A stretch of 64,000 nucleotides of DNA. Source: Aurifilum marmelostoma. Taxonomy: Eukaryota; Ascomycota; Sordariomycetes; Diaporthales; Cryphonectriaceae. The notes under the pieces are model-generated. The model did not search any database. It was not told the DNA's origin and saw only the letters and a list, made by a program, of their open reading frames with translations. The first letter of the stretch is position 1; each line of letters starts with the position of its first letter. Location of the stretch: positions 3,596,001-3,660,000 of the forward strand of contig JAMXSV010000003.1 in NCBI GenBank assembly GCA_027559495.1, in the 5' to 3' direction. Of the stretch, positions 32,706-45,212 are shown piece after piece. The position numbers were made by a program, and so were the translations under genes.

Positions 32706-34363
32706 ACGAGAGGGTCTGTGCTCTGGCCGCCTTCAATGTTTGACTGAGCCTGCCACAGTACACAATCTCGCCCCTGGCTGGAATTCCAAACAAAGTGGTA
32801 TACTTGGCGGGCGATGAACACTTTGTATGATCGTCACATGGTGTGTCGGTACTTTCTTGCCAAGGGTGTGAGACGCACGCACGCACACACATACATTTTC
32901 TACCGGCGTTTGCTTTCTGGGCTGAGGGGCATTATATCAAGAAAAGGCTAGCAAGCATTGATCAGCTGATACACAGGCGAAGCACGATACCATATCGCAT
33001 CAAAGTGGAGGACAACTGTAACTAGCACGCAATCAGAAAGCAAACACAAAGTTCAAATACTATCATCAGCGTCTGTTATACGAATGAGTCAAGTGATGGA
33101 GCACGAATGTCCTACAAAACCTCGAAGCGGTATGTCTAGGCCCTTTGTAATGAGAAGCAGGGGCTCGGGATAGGACGGAATTACACAAGAGAGTGTAACG
33201 CGTGAACACCAGATAACCATCACATTACTCGGGAGCTTCTCCCTGTACCAACGTCAGAGAACAGCAATCCTCGCGGACATGCACAGACAGCGCTTGGGGA
33301 TGGCCGAATCAGTGGCCCGAGATCAAGAGCAAGCGCCACAGCAGAGCCAGGAAGCTTCTTTTCTGAGGTTAGACAATGACGTTGACCGCGGCAGGATGCC
33401 TTCTTGTCCCCATGTCTTCTCGATAGTCACACGGCCCTCTGCCGATGTCGCAGCAAAGGAACTCTAAAAGACAAACTCTCAATCCCCTCCCTGGGCATGC
33501 TGCCGCTGGTTGGGCTTACACGCCAGACTGACCGCCTAGGAAAGGGGGGGCCCGTGTGACCCAATTACGAGATGAAACCAGACAATGCCATGAGAGCCAT
33601 ATGGGGGGTAAAGGGAAAGGGGAAGAAAAAAGAAAGGGAAAATACCATGATGGGAAGATCCGTAGCACTATATGTTGCGGCCTTCTCTCCACCAGGTCTC
33701 CACCGTTAGGGCTGGGTTTTGAACCACGATGATCGTGGTTTTAGAATTCATCATGGGCCGGCTGTGGCTTTTTTTTCTTGTTTCTTGTTTCTTCGTGGCT
33801 AAAGTACCTCGCTGCTGGGCGGTGAAGACCAAGCGAGAGACAGTCCAGAAAGTAAGAGCAACACACAGACATGTCACAAGAACTCTTCCCCGCCCCTCTT
33901 GACTCGGGACGAGGAAGGGCGATCTAGTAATTGTACATCCTTATGCATGTCCTTCTTCTTCTTTTTGTTCCCCCCTACACGATGGAACAACGGCTGTCGA
34001 AGATGGCGTGTGTTTGAGAAGATCCGAACTTGCTGTGCCTCCAGGGTTCAGCCCGGAAGGGACAGCGGTGTCCCCCCCCCCCCCTCCTCTTCTCGGACGG
34101 TGGCACGGTGGAACCCACCCCTCTGTGTGCATTTCGGTGACAGGGACAGGTGACGGGCGGTGACGACCGAGGGGGACCTGTTGGACGCGCCAAGTCGGGA
34201 GTTTCGGTGGACAAGAGATGGGCGGGGAGGCCGGGATGACGTTCTTGTTCAGACCGGTGAAGCAATAAGAGGAGGAAGAAAAGAAAAAAAAAAAAAAAGA
34301 AAAGCGTGGATGGAAGAATGAATGCATGAGCGATCATGACGACACCTTGTTAATCACCTCGTA

Positions 34364-34387
34364 TTTTTTTTTTTTTTTTTTTTTTTT
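34364..34387 (+). repeat. Poly-T run
   Basis: Twenty-four consecutive T, with poly-A runs at 34281-34298 and 34622-34638 nearby. Confidence 0.95.
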
Positions 34388-34805
34388 GCTTTCCTTCCTC
34401 TCTCCTGATGAGACGGTCTGCAGACCGCCACCAGGGTTTCAATCCAACAAAGGAGTGCCCGTGAAGAGTTGCACACGGACTGGTCGCAATGCAAAGGTTG
34501 GATGGCAGGTGGCTTCCTTGGCCCTTGTGTGAGGGCAAATGCTCGCTGTTTCAATACTCCTCCAGCACGAGCAGCAGCATATGCTTCATCCGGCACTGCT
34601 GGCACCAGCAAGAAAAAGGAGAAAAAAAAAAAAAAAAACTCGTTGCATCCCAAGCAAGACTCGAGCAATGTAGGGTGGCTGTCTCGGCGCTGAGCCGCCA
34701 AGATGGACGGTTACGGCGCCCGGCCACAGAGCTCGTAATGATCCCGGAAGCCGCGCCGGGCTGAGATTCCAGGGATCGCTTGTAGGATGCGCACCACATC
34801 CTTCG

Positions 34806-34814
34806 GTGTGTGTC

Positions 34815-34846
<32 letters not shown>
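34806..34846 (+). repeat. Compound (TG)n-(AG)n microsatellite
   Basis: TG tract passing into AG tract. Confidence 0.9.
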
Positions 34847-35402
34847 TGGCCACAAGCAGCAACCGTTGTGCATTCACCCACAAAAAAAAAAAAAACAATA
34901 ACTCTGGGGCCGTTTCTCGGGCGATAGCGGCAACAGCAAAGCAAAGCCACACGCCCGGAGGCTTGCTGGACAAATCCCGATGAGCGGCAGCGGCACCACC
35001 AGAGAGAGCGCTATAGTGGACGGATTGATAAGATTCCAGCCAGGACATGGGTTTGTTTGGCTGGCTGACTTGGCGTGGAGAGGATAGAGGATGACGACCG
35101 CCGACCGGTGGCACTCCCTGGCGCCGCCCTGGCTGGAATGCTGGCAGCCACTCAGGCCCAAGGCAGGGCGTCGCCTTACTTTCTGGTGCTGGGATCATTA
35201 ACCAATCGATCTGGGGTGCAGTGCGCTAGCTGGTGCAGCGTGTCCTGAGGTTGCAGGGGGGGAGGGCGGGTGGGTCTCTTGCATGGGTGCATGTGTGCTG
35301 CATGTATGCGTGGGAGGGCGCTGTTGCGCCCGAGCAGGCCGAGGGTGGGTGGAGTTGGGCACCTGGGGATAGAGGAAGCGGCTTAGGCTTCTCCTGCGTG
35401 GG

Positions 35403-35431
<29 letters not shown>
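35403..35431 (+). repeat. (GT)n microsatellite
   Basis: About 14 perfect GT units. Confidence 0.95.
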
Positions 35432-35433
<2 letters not shown>

Positions 35434-38041
35434 TACACAACCATACATAGCGTGTGAGGGGAAGAATTGGCAGAAGGAGGAGGAAGAATAGTGGACGAAG
35501 CGGCTGGGCCCTGGTCCGGTCCTTGGGGTACTACCACAGCACCGTGGTACATCCTTCTGCCGGTTCTGTTCCCCGCTGTTTGAGGAGCGACAAGGTACAG
35601 ACGGTTGTTTCGACGGAATGTTTCTGGAAGTCCTTGGTCAGGTCGGTCCAGGGTGAGTCCTTGACGATCGAAGATGTGGACAGGGCATTATGATACCATT
35701 TCCTTGAGAGAAGGTTTCCTTTTCTTCTTGTTTCCCTCCCTCCTCTCCTCTCCTCTATGAGGAGTACTACAAGGACAAAGAGGAAAGATCGGTACTGTGA
35801 TGTGAGTCTTGGGGGTCCATCTAGCCCAGAACCCCTCCCAATTCCTTCCATCCATCCTCCTCCATGGTCCGTTCTTCATGTGTTCTTACGCACCACACCC
35901 TCTGTTTTTCTTGCACACACACACACACATCTGCACAGTCAGCTTCGTTCAACGAGCAAGGGTTAATCAGTCCAATGAATTTTCCGAGAGTTCCTTGCAA
36001 ATCGCGATCGCCCTCTCGCTCCTCCACACCATTAATCTCTCTCTCAACTCGCCCGATCTCAACATTGCCCGGGTCTCCACACACCTGGTCTTTTATTTCT
36101 TTTTCCACTTTGGGTCCCATGCAGGGCCGCCTACCCACACCCCGGATCTCTTTTGGCTTCTGCGCTTGCCAACTCATCAGTTGCAGTGCCGGGGGGCACT
36201 TCTACTACCATGTACTTGTGTACAAATTCCCATCACACGACCGTCTTTTTCCTAAACCCACCCTCCACCCACAGGGGTTGAGTTGTCAAGAGAGGCTCCG
36301 CTTCTTCTCGTAGCGGCCATCACCTCTCTGGATTAAGCTCATCTAATCAAGCATTCTCTCGAGTCGCTAAATTGCAATGGGGCGATTTCTCAATGCGCCC
36401 GGACACGCCACGAGGCGCTAACATGCAGCTTTATATTATGTACGGTACCTTCTAATGACAGTTGGTATTAGTGTCTTCTTATTTCCTTTTGTTTTGCTGA
36501 GACTCTTGCACTGAACAAGTAATATTACCTACTGTGCGACTCTAGCTGCCGCCCGTTTCACGTCACTCTTGTTCCACCGAGCAGCGCCGCATGACGATTT
36601 TCCTGCTTCTAGTGCCCGTCTTCGCTGGAGAAAAAGTAACAAGAGAAGCAAAAGAGAAGGCCCAAAACAGCCCATCATGGTACGGGCAGAGGTGCCGAAG
36701 TAGCTCCACTGTCTCCCCCTCGTCCAGGACAAGGCACAATCGGGCGCAGCCGGGGGACAACTGGGCAACACTCAAGGTCGATCAGCAGGATTAATGCACC
36801 TTTTATTGAGAAGCTCACCCAGTCCAGACCGGGTCCAGAACATCTCTTCTTTTGGGCGGTTGATCATCCGAATAGAGACACTCCCGCGGCGTGTACGAAT
36901 AACTGGAAGTGCCGTTACAGGACTGGAAGCCAGGAAAGCAAGTAGGAAGCTGCACCTCCCAGTCTTGAAGCAGGCCCTTCCAGACTACGCCTACAAGCCA
37001 CTCAAAAGCACTGGCAGAGACTCGTGTTCGGTTTGGCTGGCTGTGCAACGATCGATCCGTTTCCCCCCCACCCTCCATCATCCCCAGCAATAGCGGGTTT
37101 TTTTCGAGGGAAGAAGCCGAGGGGGGTGGGTGATGGGAATGAATGAACTGGCTGGCAACCCTATCTGCGCCTGAAACGAAAGCCAACTCATCAACTTTGT
37201 CGCGGCACCTGACTGCAGCAGATACAGTCCTGTAGCGTACCAGTGACGTGTCTCGCTCAGAGACCAGAGCCCAGACAAGGGCTGCCGGCACTGCACTGCA
37301 AGACCTCAAGAGGCCCCCGGGGGGAGGCAGTGCAGCAATTGTCGTATGCTGAACGGTGGAGGGTCAGAGCATGCCATGATACGCAGTCAGTCTGCTGCAG
37401 GTCGTCTGCATTCGACATGATCACCACTGCAACCCATGTTCTCCGGCTGCAACATGCGCACATCCATACCCACCATCCCCTCCACGACTGAAAGCCAGCC
37501 TCTCTGGGCGCTAGATCTGGACTCAGGCCCAAGGTAAAACGACTGGGTAGCAGCTGCACCCGGTAACACAAAATACGCCCCCTCCATCATCATCATCATC
37601 CGGAAAGTCGTGGAGCCCATCTTAGTTGTCGTCCACCCCCCCGGACTCTCCACACCACCCCCCCCCTTCGATGCAGCCGGATGGTGGATGGTGCATAGGT
37701 GTGGGTTCCCTGGGTGGATCAATCGTCATAGCCCAATCCCACTCTCGAAAGATTGCCTGAATATACTATAGTATGCAACATGCTTGGGCGCCAGGCCTTG
37801 GCGGGGACACACCTCTTCTCTTCTCTCGTCTGCTGCTACTAAGCTTCTTCTGCGATCTAAATTGATGACAAGACAAGTGTCAGCCAGACCACGCCAGCCC
37901 ACTCCCCTTCCGAGTAGAGAGTACGACATGACATGACATTCTTCCTGTCGATTCTCATTAAAGCAGCCTCTTTTTAAGATCAGCACTTTCCAAGATCGCA
38001 GGCAAGGAAGGTGTGCCGCCTCTTTTTGAATTTAAGCCGGT

Positions 38042-38240
38042 CCCCCCCCCCCCCCATCACTCCCAGCCCTCGACAGCCTCGAAGTTTCTTCTCGAAACCT
38101 CCTTTACTCTATTTGCTACAAGATCACCAGGCTCCGACGATCTCTCTCTGATTATCTCTCTTGTCTCTTCCTCTCTCTCCCCCTCTCCTCGTCTTTCGAA
38201 ACCGCCAATCCTACTACGCCTTCCCATTATCCACTACACG
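38042..38240 (+). promoter_or_regulatory. C run and CT-rich tract upstream of regulator gene
   Basis: A 14-base C run (38042-38055) and a strongly pyrimidine-rich stretch around 38135-38195 precede the start at 38558 by about 300-500 bp. CT-rich DNA just upstream of transcription starts is common in filamentous fungi, so this is a plausible core promoter or leader, by inference only. A (CA)n tract lies at 38296-38319. Confidence 0.4.
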
Positions 38241-38557
38241 TCTACAGTTAGTAGAGGGTCTTGACTAAGAAAGGCCTTCGACAAGTATACCCATCCACAC
38301 ACACACACACACACACACAAACACCACGTTCCAGGGTCTGTCTTGTCACCAGAACATCTTGAGGCTTATTCTTCCTGTTGGCCGCCGGTTCGACCTTCTT
38401 GTGTCGCCTCACTTACACACACACACCACATACCCTGTCCACATCGCTCTACCCCGCTCAGCCCTTACGATCGTCGCTTTCGCTTTCTGCCTCTGTGTCT
38501 CTTTTCTCTCGGACCCACACAGACGTATATACACACGAATATATTCTAGCCGCCAAT

Positions 38558-38910
38558 ATGATGAGACAAGACCACAGCAACCAGAGTATGATGCAGGCTG
38601 CTCTGTTGGAGGACGACGAGGATGCGAGGCTGGCCCAGCAGGAGTTGGAACTTGCACAGCAGCAGGAGAACTTGAGACGTAGGCGAGAGAGGCTCGCACA
38701 GCTCAGATCGACCTCCAATAACAACAACAACAACAACAACAAACAACATAACCCGAGCATCACCTTGTCAACCCACACCAACCATAGAGTCCCCTTCCCG
38801 TCCGCCTCTTGGGCGGTCCGTAATACTGGTGCCCAGCCTGGCCTACAGCCTCAGAGCACGGCCCAGTCGGCTCCTCGCCTTACAACCCATCTTGCTGCTG
38901 TAAGCCAACC

Positions 38911-38948
<38 letters not shown>

Positions 38949-41300
38949 CATGCTTGTCCTGCTCCTAGAATGACCCACACTGATAACACCAGACTCAGAC
39001 ACAACAAGGTCATCATATGAAGAGGATCAAAACATGTCATCCTCTTCAGCAAGCGATGCCTCATTCGGGTATCGACATGGCACGATCCAAGTCAACCAGT
39101 GCCGCTGCAATGTCGGCCTGCCCTTTTACGACTCCGTCAGGCGCCATGCCCATCAGGCCCTTGCCGACGACCACGACGACGACAACGACAACAACACACC
39201 CTTCAATATCAATGGACGGCCTCTTGCCTGGCGGTACATCACCCCAACAACAGCAGCAGCAACAGCACCAACAACAGTTATCACACAACCACCACAACTT
39301 CCTGTCGCAGTCAATGGGCCAGAACAGCCTGGGCGCATCACCACAGCAGCTGCACCATCCCGGCATGTCTCCTCCCATGATGGACGACAACACAATGATG
39401 ATGCACAGTTCCATCGTGGAGGACCCTGAGATGTTCCTCCAGAGGCACGGGGCCCTCGGCGATATACCCAAGAACTTTGTCTCCATGGGTGGTCTATCCA
39501 TCGACCAGTCATCCTACGCCAGCATGCCACCGCCGCTCACAGCGCCAGCTCTGTCCTTCTCCTCTTCGGACCTGTCGCCCATGCAGTTTGGCTCTTTTCT
39601 TCCGGGATCCGCCAGCAGCGACACCACCATGACCAGGACCAACAGCTCCGTCACAGGTCCCTTCCAGATGCTGCGGATGGGTTCGACCTCGTCCATGAGC
39701 GACGTGCTGTCGAGCCCTGGCGACGACATCTTTCAACAGGGCAGCAGCAGCAGCAGCAAGAAGCGTGCTGCTCCTCACGACGAAGCCCAGCAGCTCTTTG
39801 GGTCGTCGCCGACTTCCAACTATGCAGGCCAGCAGGCCATGTTGAACATGAGCCGGTCCACATCCATCGACAGTCGGCTCTCTATGGGTCATGCGCAACA
39901 GCACCAGCACATGTCTGAGGCCATGAGCAGACAAGCTTCAATGCACGCACCAATCATGATGCAGCAGCACTCGCAGCAGCAGCAGCAGCACATCTTCTCC
40001 GAGACCAGCCCGTCGTCGTCCCTGTCCGTCTCGCCCCACAGCAGCAGCAGCAGCAGCAGCAGCAGCATGACGCCCGATGCGCTGGCCTCGCACGGTGAGC
40101 CCATGCTCCGCACCGAGTCCGCCAGCAGCATCAAGTCCACCCAGTCCCAGCGAGACCGCGCCAAGGACTCGCTGCAGCGCCAGGTCGCCGCAGCCAAGAG
40201 CAGCCAGCGCCTCGCGCCCAAGGTGGTCAAGACCGACGCGGACGAGGAGGCCCAGCCGAGCAGCAGCAGCACCAAGGCCGAGACCACAGGCGCCAAGGTA
40301 GCCGTGGCCAAGACCGCCTACCAGCGGCCCAAGAGGCCCAAGATCTTCTGCCCAAAGTGCAACGAGCAGCCCGAGGGCTTCAGGGGGAGAACACGAGCTG
40401 CGCAGGCACGACGACCTGAAGCACTCGGCCTTGAAGATAGTCTGGGTGTGCGTCGACCCCGGCGAGACCTCGGAGCTGAAGCCCTACACGCCCATCGACC
40501 AGTGCAAGAACTGCAGGGAGAAGAAGGAGTACGGCGTGTACTATAACGCGGCAGCTCACCTGCGGAGGGCCCACTTCACCAAGAAGGCGCCCAGGGCCAG
40601 CCGCAAGACGGACAGTTCCAACAACGAGACCGACGACGACAAGAAGAGCTCGCGGAGCAGCGCCAACTGGCCCGTGATGAACGAGCTCAAGTCGCACTGG
40701 ATGCAGGCCATCATGGTCTCTGCAGACAAGGTCGTCGACGATGATGAAGACGCCAGCGCCGAGGGCAAAGAAGGCCTCGCTGACGGCGGCGGCGGCGTCG
40801 GCGTCGTCACCGCACAGGACTCGGAGCTGCCTGACGACGGCGCCACGTTCCCCAACAACACCGACATGTGCGCGTCCACACGCTTCGACGACTCCATGGC
40901 CTTCGCCGTGGGCAGCAATGCCAACCTCCAGGTAGACCTCCAGGTCGACACCAACGACATGTTTGGCGACTTTACAAACTACACGGTGCAGCCCACCAGC
41001 GCCCAGTTCGACGCCGGCCTCGCCGCCCCGGCCTCGACGGGATCAGCCAGCTTCAACTACCCCTTCACGGTCACCGCGGCGGCCGGGTTCCCCCAGATCG
41101 ACCTGAACGTGTTTCAGGGCTCGCAGATCTCGACCTCGTCGGCCGCGGACCCCGGCAGTATGGCGCCGTTTGGTGCTGCGAGCTTTGCGCAGGCCACGCA
41201 GCATTCGGGCCAGCAGCCTTCGACCATGGACTCGGCCCAGACGGGCGATCATGTTGTGTTTGAGGACTTTGACTTTGACAACATGGGTCCTGCGTGCTGA
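38558..41300 (+). CDS. Gln/Ser-rich C2H2-like fungal regulator (DUF7896-type), frame broken by one extra G
   Basis: Two exons: 38558-38899 and 38993-41300, joined by a GTAAGC...CCAG intron that contains a CA microsatellite; read through the break, 882 residues. The N-terminus has a charged, Gln-rich helix (ARLAQQELELAQQQENLRRR) and poly-Asn; the middle is Gln/Ser/Thr/Met-rich. The conserved domain at about residues 560-655 starts RPKRPKIFCPKCNEQPEGF. There the frame fails in the G run 40383-40387. With four G instead of five it continues RGEHELRRHDDLKHSALK, then VWVCVDPGE, DQCKNCREKKEYGVYYNAAA and HLRRAHF, a typical fungal C2H2-like block. The C-terminus is acidic (FEDFDFDNMGPAC). Probably a nuclear regulator; targets unknown. 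Start: ATG-ATG at 38558. Confidence 0.85.
38913..38950 (+). repeat. (CA)n microsatellite inside intron
   Basis: CA tract beginning 13 nt after the donor of the only intron of the regulator gene. Confidence 0.9.
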
Positions 41301-42795
41301 GCTTGTCCGACACGAGAGCACACACATAGATTGAGTTGCCAGTCCACTGTCGAATGCCAATGGGTGGGTCTGTGACTTTGACTGCCGCAGGGTGCTTTGA
41401 TCAGGCTGAGCACCGAGGTGATTTATTGGTTTTTTATTTTTATTTCAAGAGCCACAGTTTTTCGCCTGGGCTCGAGTCTGTTCTAATGCTTTTTTCCCTT
41501 TTCCTTCCTCTTCTCTTTTATCAGGCTACGGGGCCAACATCTATTTCCATTTCCCTTACTGTTGAGACTTCAACCGTTGTCGCTGATTGTTACACCATTT
41601 TGCACAACGGGTCAAGCACCTCGAGGGTCTCCGAATCGCATCAATCCTCGGCGCTGGGAACGGTCAGGGATGTTTCAAGCGAAGGGGCAGGACTTTGATC
41701 ACTTTTATCACTGGGACATTTGAGTTCCCCCCACACATATCTGATTCTCATATTCGTGTGTGTGTGTGTGTGTGTGTGTGTCACGACCTTTTCACGATGC
41801 TTTCTTCCTTTTCTGTTGGTCATGGGCTATGGGGGTAATAGAGAGGCTTGCTCGGTACGAGGATCTGTCGCAGCGCGGATCCTTCAAGGGTCGTCAATGG
41901 TGAACAGAGGTTGAGAGGGTCTATTGCCAGGACTCTTGGTCACGAACTTTTAATGACTTTGCATGGTCGAGGGTACGGGCATTCGGGAGGGTGTTGAGGC
42001 GCATTTCGTTTTGCTCTTTTGCTTTCCTTCATCTCTTGTATGCTCGGGGGCAGCGGTTACGTTCTGTCGGACTTTGGTGGGCAAGGCTTTTGTGATACCT
42101 CTCTACGTACGTTAACGGCACAGCGATGATTGTGTGTCAGTGGAGACAGATGAATGAATACCTTGGGGCACATCATGAGCAGGCATTTGTGTCTTGCGTC
42201 ATGGCCTCATTGTTTAACTGCACGTGCAAGCCTTGTACTGGCTTTCCACCAGGATGTGTGACTTGATTGGCCTCTCTTGCATCAGTGAATCTGAACATCT
42301 TCTCAGGTGCCTCAGTCTTCAAGACGCCCTTGACGCGTCCACTGAATTGTCAAAATCACCTCTTTCAACAATACTCAAAAGCCTTGTCTTGTGAACACAA
42401 ATCAAAAGCTTACTACAACAGTAGAAGTGCGCTTGGGGGTTTGAAGTAAGGGCAACAAAGTTGAGAGAAAGATACTTGATATTCAAGACAGATAGTTCTG
42501 TACGTCTTCAGACGGGACTATCCAACAAGTGAAATGTTTTCAATAGAAACGAATGTGTAAACAATGTGAAAGGCAAGAAGAAAAAGCACCACCATCCTAA
42601 ATGTCGAAATCGATCTTTCGAGACATTTCCCACACCATCCCTAAAGTTGATCCAGAAAAGAAAGAAAAAGAAAAACCGCAAAGAACCGAAAATGAAGCAG
42701 CCACTTGGCTGCCCCGAACTTCGTCCACCACGACCCATGGAACAGCCTTTTTTCCACTGTTCCTCACCACTACACTAGCATGGGATACCACCGTT
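41301..42795. other. Convergent intergenic region, nothing recognised
   Basis: 3' flanks of the regulator (+) and the expansin-like gene (-). Contains a GT repeat at 41756-41781 and purine-rich DNA around 42655-42690. Confidence 0.6.
41756..41781 (+). repeat. (GT)n microsatellite
   Basis: About 13 GT units in the 3' flank of the regulator gene. Confidence 0.9.
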
Positions 42796-43505
42796 CTACG
42801 AGGTGAACTCCCAGCTGGCCGTGGTCCTGCCCACACCCTCGCCTCCGCTGACGAGCGAGTCGAAGGTAGTCGGCGTCAGGTCCAGGTCCCACATGGAACA
42901 TGCCTCGCAGCGGTCGGCGACCGTGACCTCGGCCGTGGCCCCGCCGCTCATGGTGATCTTGATCTTCTTGCCGCAGAGGCTGTTGTCGTTGGAATTACCG
43001 CCCTGTGTGACTGCATTTTTGGAGGAAAAAAAAAAAAACCGTTAGCCACACGTTTATCTTTCTCTCTTTCAAAATTACCATCCTTGCCCTTCCTTTGTTT
43101 CTTACAATTCCTTTTCCTTCAACGCCTTCTTGCCTCTCGGATGGTAAGGTGTGCCAAAAGTAATATTGGCAGATAGGGAGCTGGCCAAGAGGGGGGAAAA
43201 GAAAAAAAAATTGGCACATGAGGCTCAGACATAAAACAAGAAACCGTACACAGAGTAAAAGGAACAGAGAGGAGGAGAGAAAGTCTATACTTACACTCAT
43301 CATAGAGGGTGGTGCTCAGAGCGCAGATGGCATCACTGTCTGACAGGGTGGTGCCGCAGGCGCCTTTTCCGCCCTCGGTGTTATAGAAGGTAATATCGCC
43401 GGTGTGCGTAACACCTGTGGCCGAATCGTCACGGACAATGACACCGGCCAAGGCTGTGGTGGCAGACAGGGCAAGCAGGGTAATGACAGACGTGAAGGAA
43501 GGCAT
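42796..43505 (-). CDS. Secreted expansin/barwin-like (double-psi beta-barrel) protein
   Basis: Two exons, 43295-43505 and 42796-43010, with a GTAAGT...GCAG intron of 284 nt; 141 residues. A clear signal peptide (MPSFTSVITLLALSATTALA) precedes a double-psi beta-barrel: GDITFYNTEGGKGACG, a Ser/Asp-rich DAICALS, then after the intron NSLCGKKIKIT, TVADRCEACSMWDLDLTP and a terminal ASWEFTS. The D-x-x-P-Cys order DRC...DLDLTP is the usual barwin/expansin/RlpA signature. Such fungal proteins are small extracellular, non-catalytic wall- or carbohydrate-interacting proteins; several are called expansin-like. There is no carbohydrate-binding C-terminal domain. The intron is long for this genome and falls inside the barrel. 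Confidence 0.88.
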
Positions 43506-45212
43506 TGTGAAAGAGGAGGGGCAGATCTACTGCGGATGTCTTGGTCAAGAGAGTGTTTGGTTTTGTCTGAGCCCTGCTCTGAATCGAAGAAGGAGTGTAT
43601 AAGAGCTGGATCCTGGCCGCTCTTGTTGAAGTCGAAGCTTTTGTGGTGCTGGTTGAGTGATGATGAGATGTTCCTCTCTCTTTCTCAGCCCAGAGAGGGG
43701 CAAGTCGAGGCATCTTATATCTATCTTTACTGGCAAGGCTACTACTTACTTTATTCACCCGTTACTCAAATCCCAAAAGGGCATTGGCCCGCCCTGGGCC
43801 CAGCAGCCACAGGTAGTGAGAAACACGATATTGTATGTGAGAAAGACCAGTCGAACCAACAACGGCTGAGCAATTTTTGAATTGGTGTGGTACACAAAAG
43901 CAAAAAAAGCAAGCCATCATCCTGGCCGGTCTCAATATCAAACACGCCCAAACAGCCACGACAGACGACCGGCAGCTTTCCAGCAAGAGGGCCCCCATCC
44001 TGTCCCACGTGCGCGTCGCCCAAAGTATTATGGTAATTATTCGAGTGAGAGGGGGCAAAAGTGATATGACCTGATACTTGGCAGTGCGATTGCCTCGTGG
44101 TGCTTCCTGCTGCTCGCCACGGCGTCGATGGCGGCCGCGCCACCCGGGATTGGGCCGCCCGACCGGTTGTTTGTGGGCCATATTAGCGGGAAGTGGAATT
44201 TGCATGCACATAATATTATATTGTGTTGTGTCTCGGGCCTTTGCATAAGGCCTCGGCCGCGGGAGATCAGATGGGCCTTTTTTTCTGGATGAGCCTGAGG
44301 CACAGGGACGTTGCTGACGAGAGACGCCGCGACCGAGATCCGTACTTCTTGTTTTTCTCTGGTGTTGGGACAGGGAGGATACAGAGGGAAGTAAGCCGGG
44401 CCAAGCTTTGAAGAAGAAAAAAATAGAAAATAAAAGATGGCCAGGCCGGGTCCAGGCCGGGCGTGGTGATATTCTTCCACAGGGTTTCGTTTTAAATATG
44501 AAAAACCGAAACAAGGATTTATCAACGTCCTCCTAAGAAATGTCGAGTTTCTAGACCAGCCCACCCAGGACCTGGACCGTCCTCTTTTTTTTTTTCTTTT
44601 CTTTCCTCCATCATCGTCGTCATTCATTAAAAATGCCACCATGCGAGACGCCCCTTCATCCTCTCCAGGGCGACTTGCACATTCGGGGTAACAGATTGCG
44701 TCTTTCCCGTCCCGCCTCATCCAAAAGAAACAACCAGCCACGGCGTCCTTGGCGTATATGCATGCAGGACAGTGTTCCTGCGACTGGCCGGAACCCCTCT
44801 TTTACACACGTATGGCACTTTTGGAGAGGGGCAGATCATGCCATACCCAGGGGAGAAGAAAGGAGGGGAAAAAAGGGATCTACAGCGAAAATGAACCGAC
44901 TCTTCCACTTCATTGCTTTGCCCGACCAGGGACGCCGCAGGATGACGACTCGGCGGCGCCACGTCGGCTTCGCATTGGTCGAGAATGAACGGTGCTCGCT
45001 CGCCTGCAGGGAGCCACGTCCGCACGACCCGGAGAGCTACCTCGAGTCTCGTGAGGAGCCCAAACCCCCTCCTGAGCATCGAGGTATTTTGTTCCTGCAA
45101 ACAGGAACAGGCTGCTTCCTGCAGGAGACCAACGGGACGCCGCCTAGTCCCACTGTCCCCTCTCCTCTTCCTGTTCTCCTGCTGCTCCTCCTTTTCTTCG
45201 CTAGTGATGGAA
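43506..45212. other. Intergenic, no supported gene
   Basis: About 1.7 kb. Overlapping frames of up to 250 codons on both strands (43762-44514 -, 44633-45259 +) have no domain, no splice support and are built on low-complexity DNA. Confidence 0.6.

Larger units (their letters stand above)
32706..38557. other. 5.9-kb intergenic region rich in simple repeats
   Basis: No frame is supported despite several of 100-215 codons, all built on repeats or poly-A/T. It holds poly-A and poly-T runs (34281-34298, 34364-34387, 34622-34638, 34880-34893), TG and GA tracts, C runs (34072-34084, 38042-38055) and CT-rich DNA near its right end. It is the upstream region of the regulator at 38558 and the 3' flank of the large + gene. 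Confidence 0.7.

Noticed and set aside
34551..35198. 215-codon minus frame
   Set aside because: Runs through poly-Phe and His/Thr repeats from poly-T and TG tracts.
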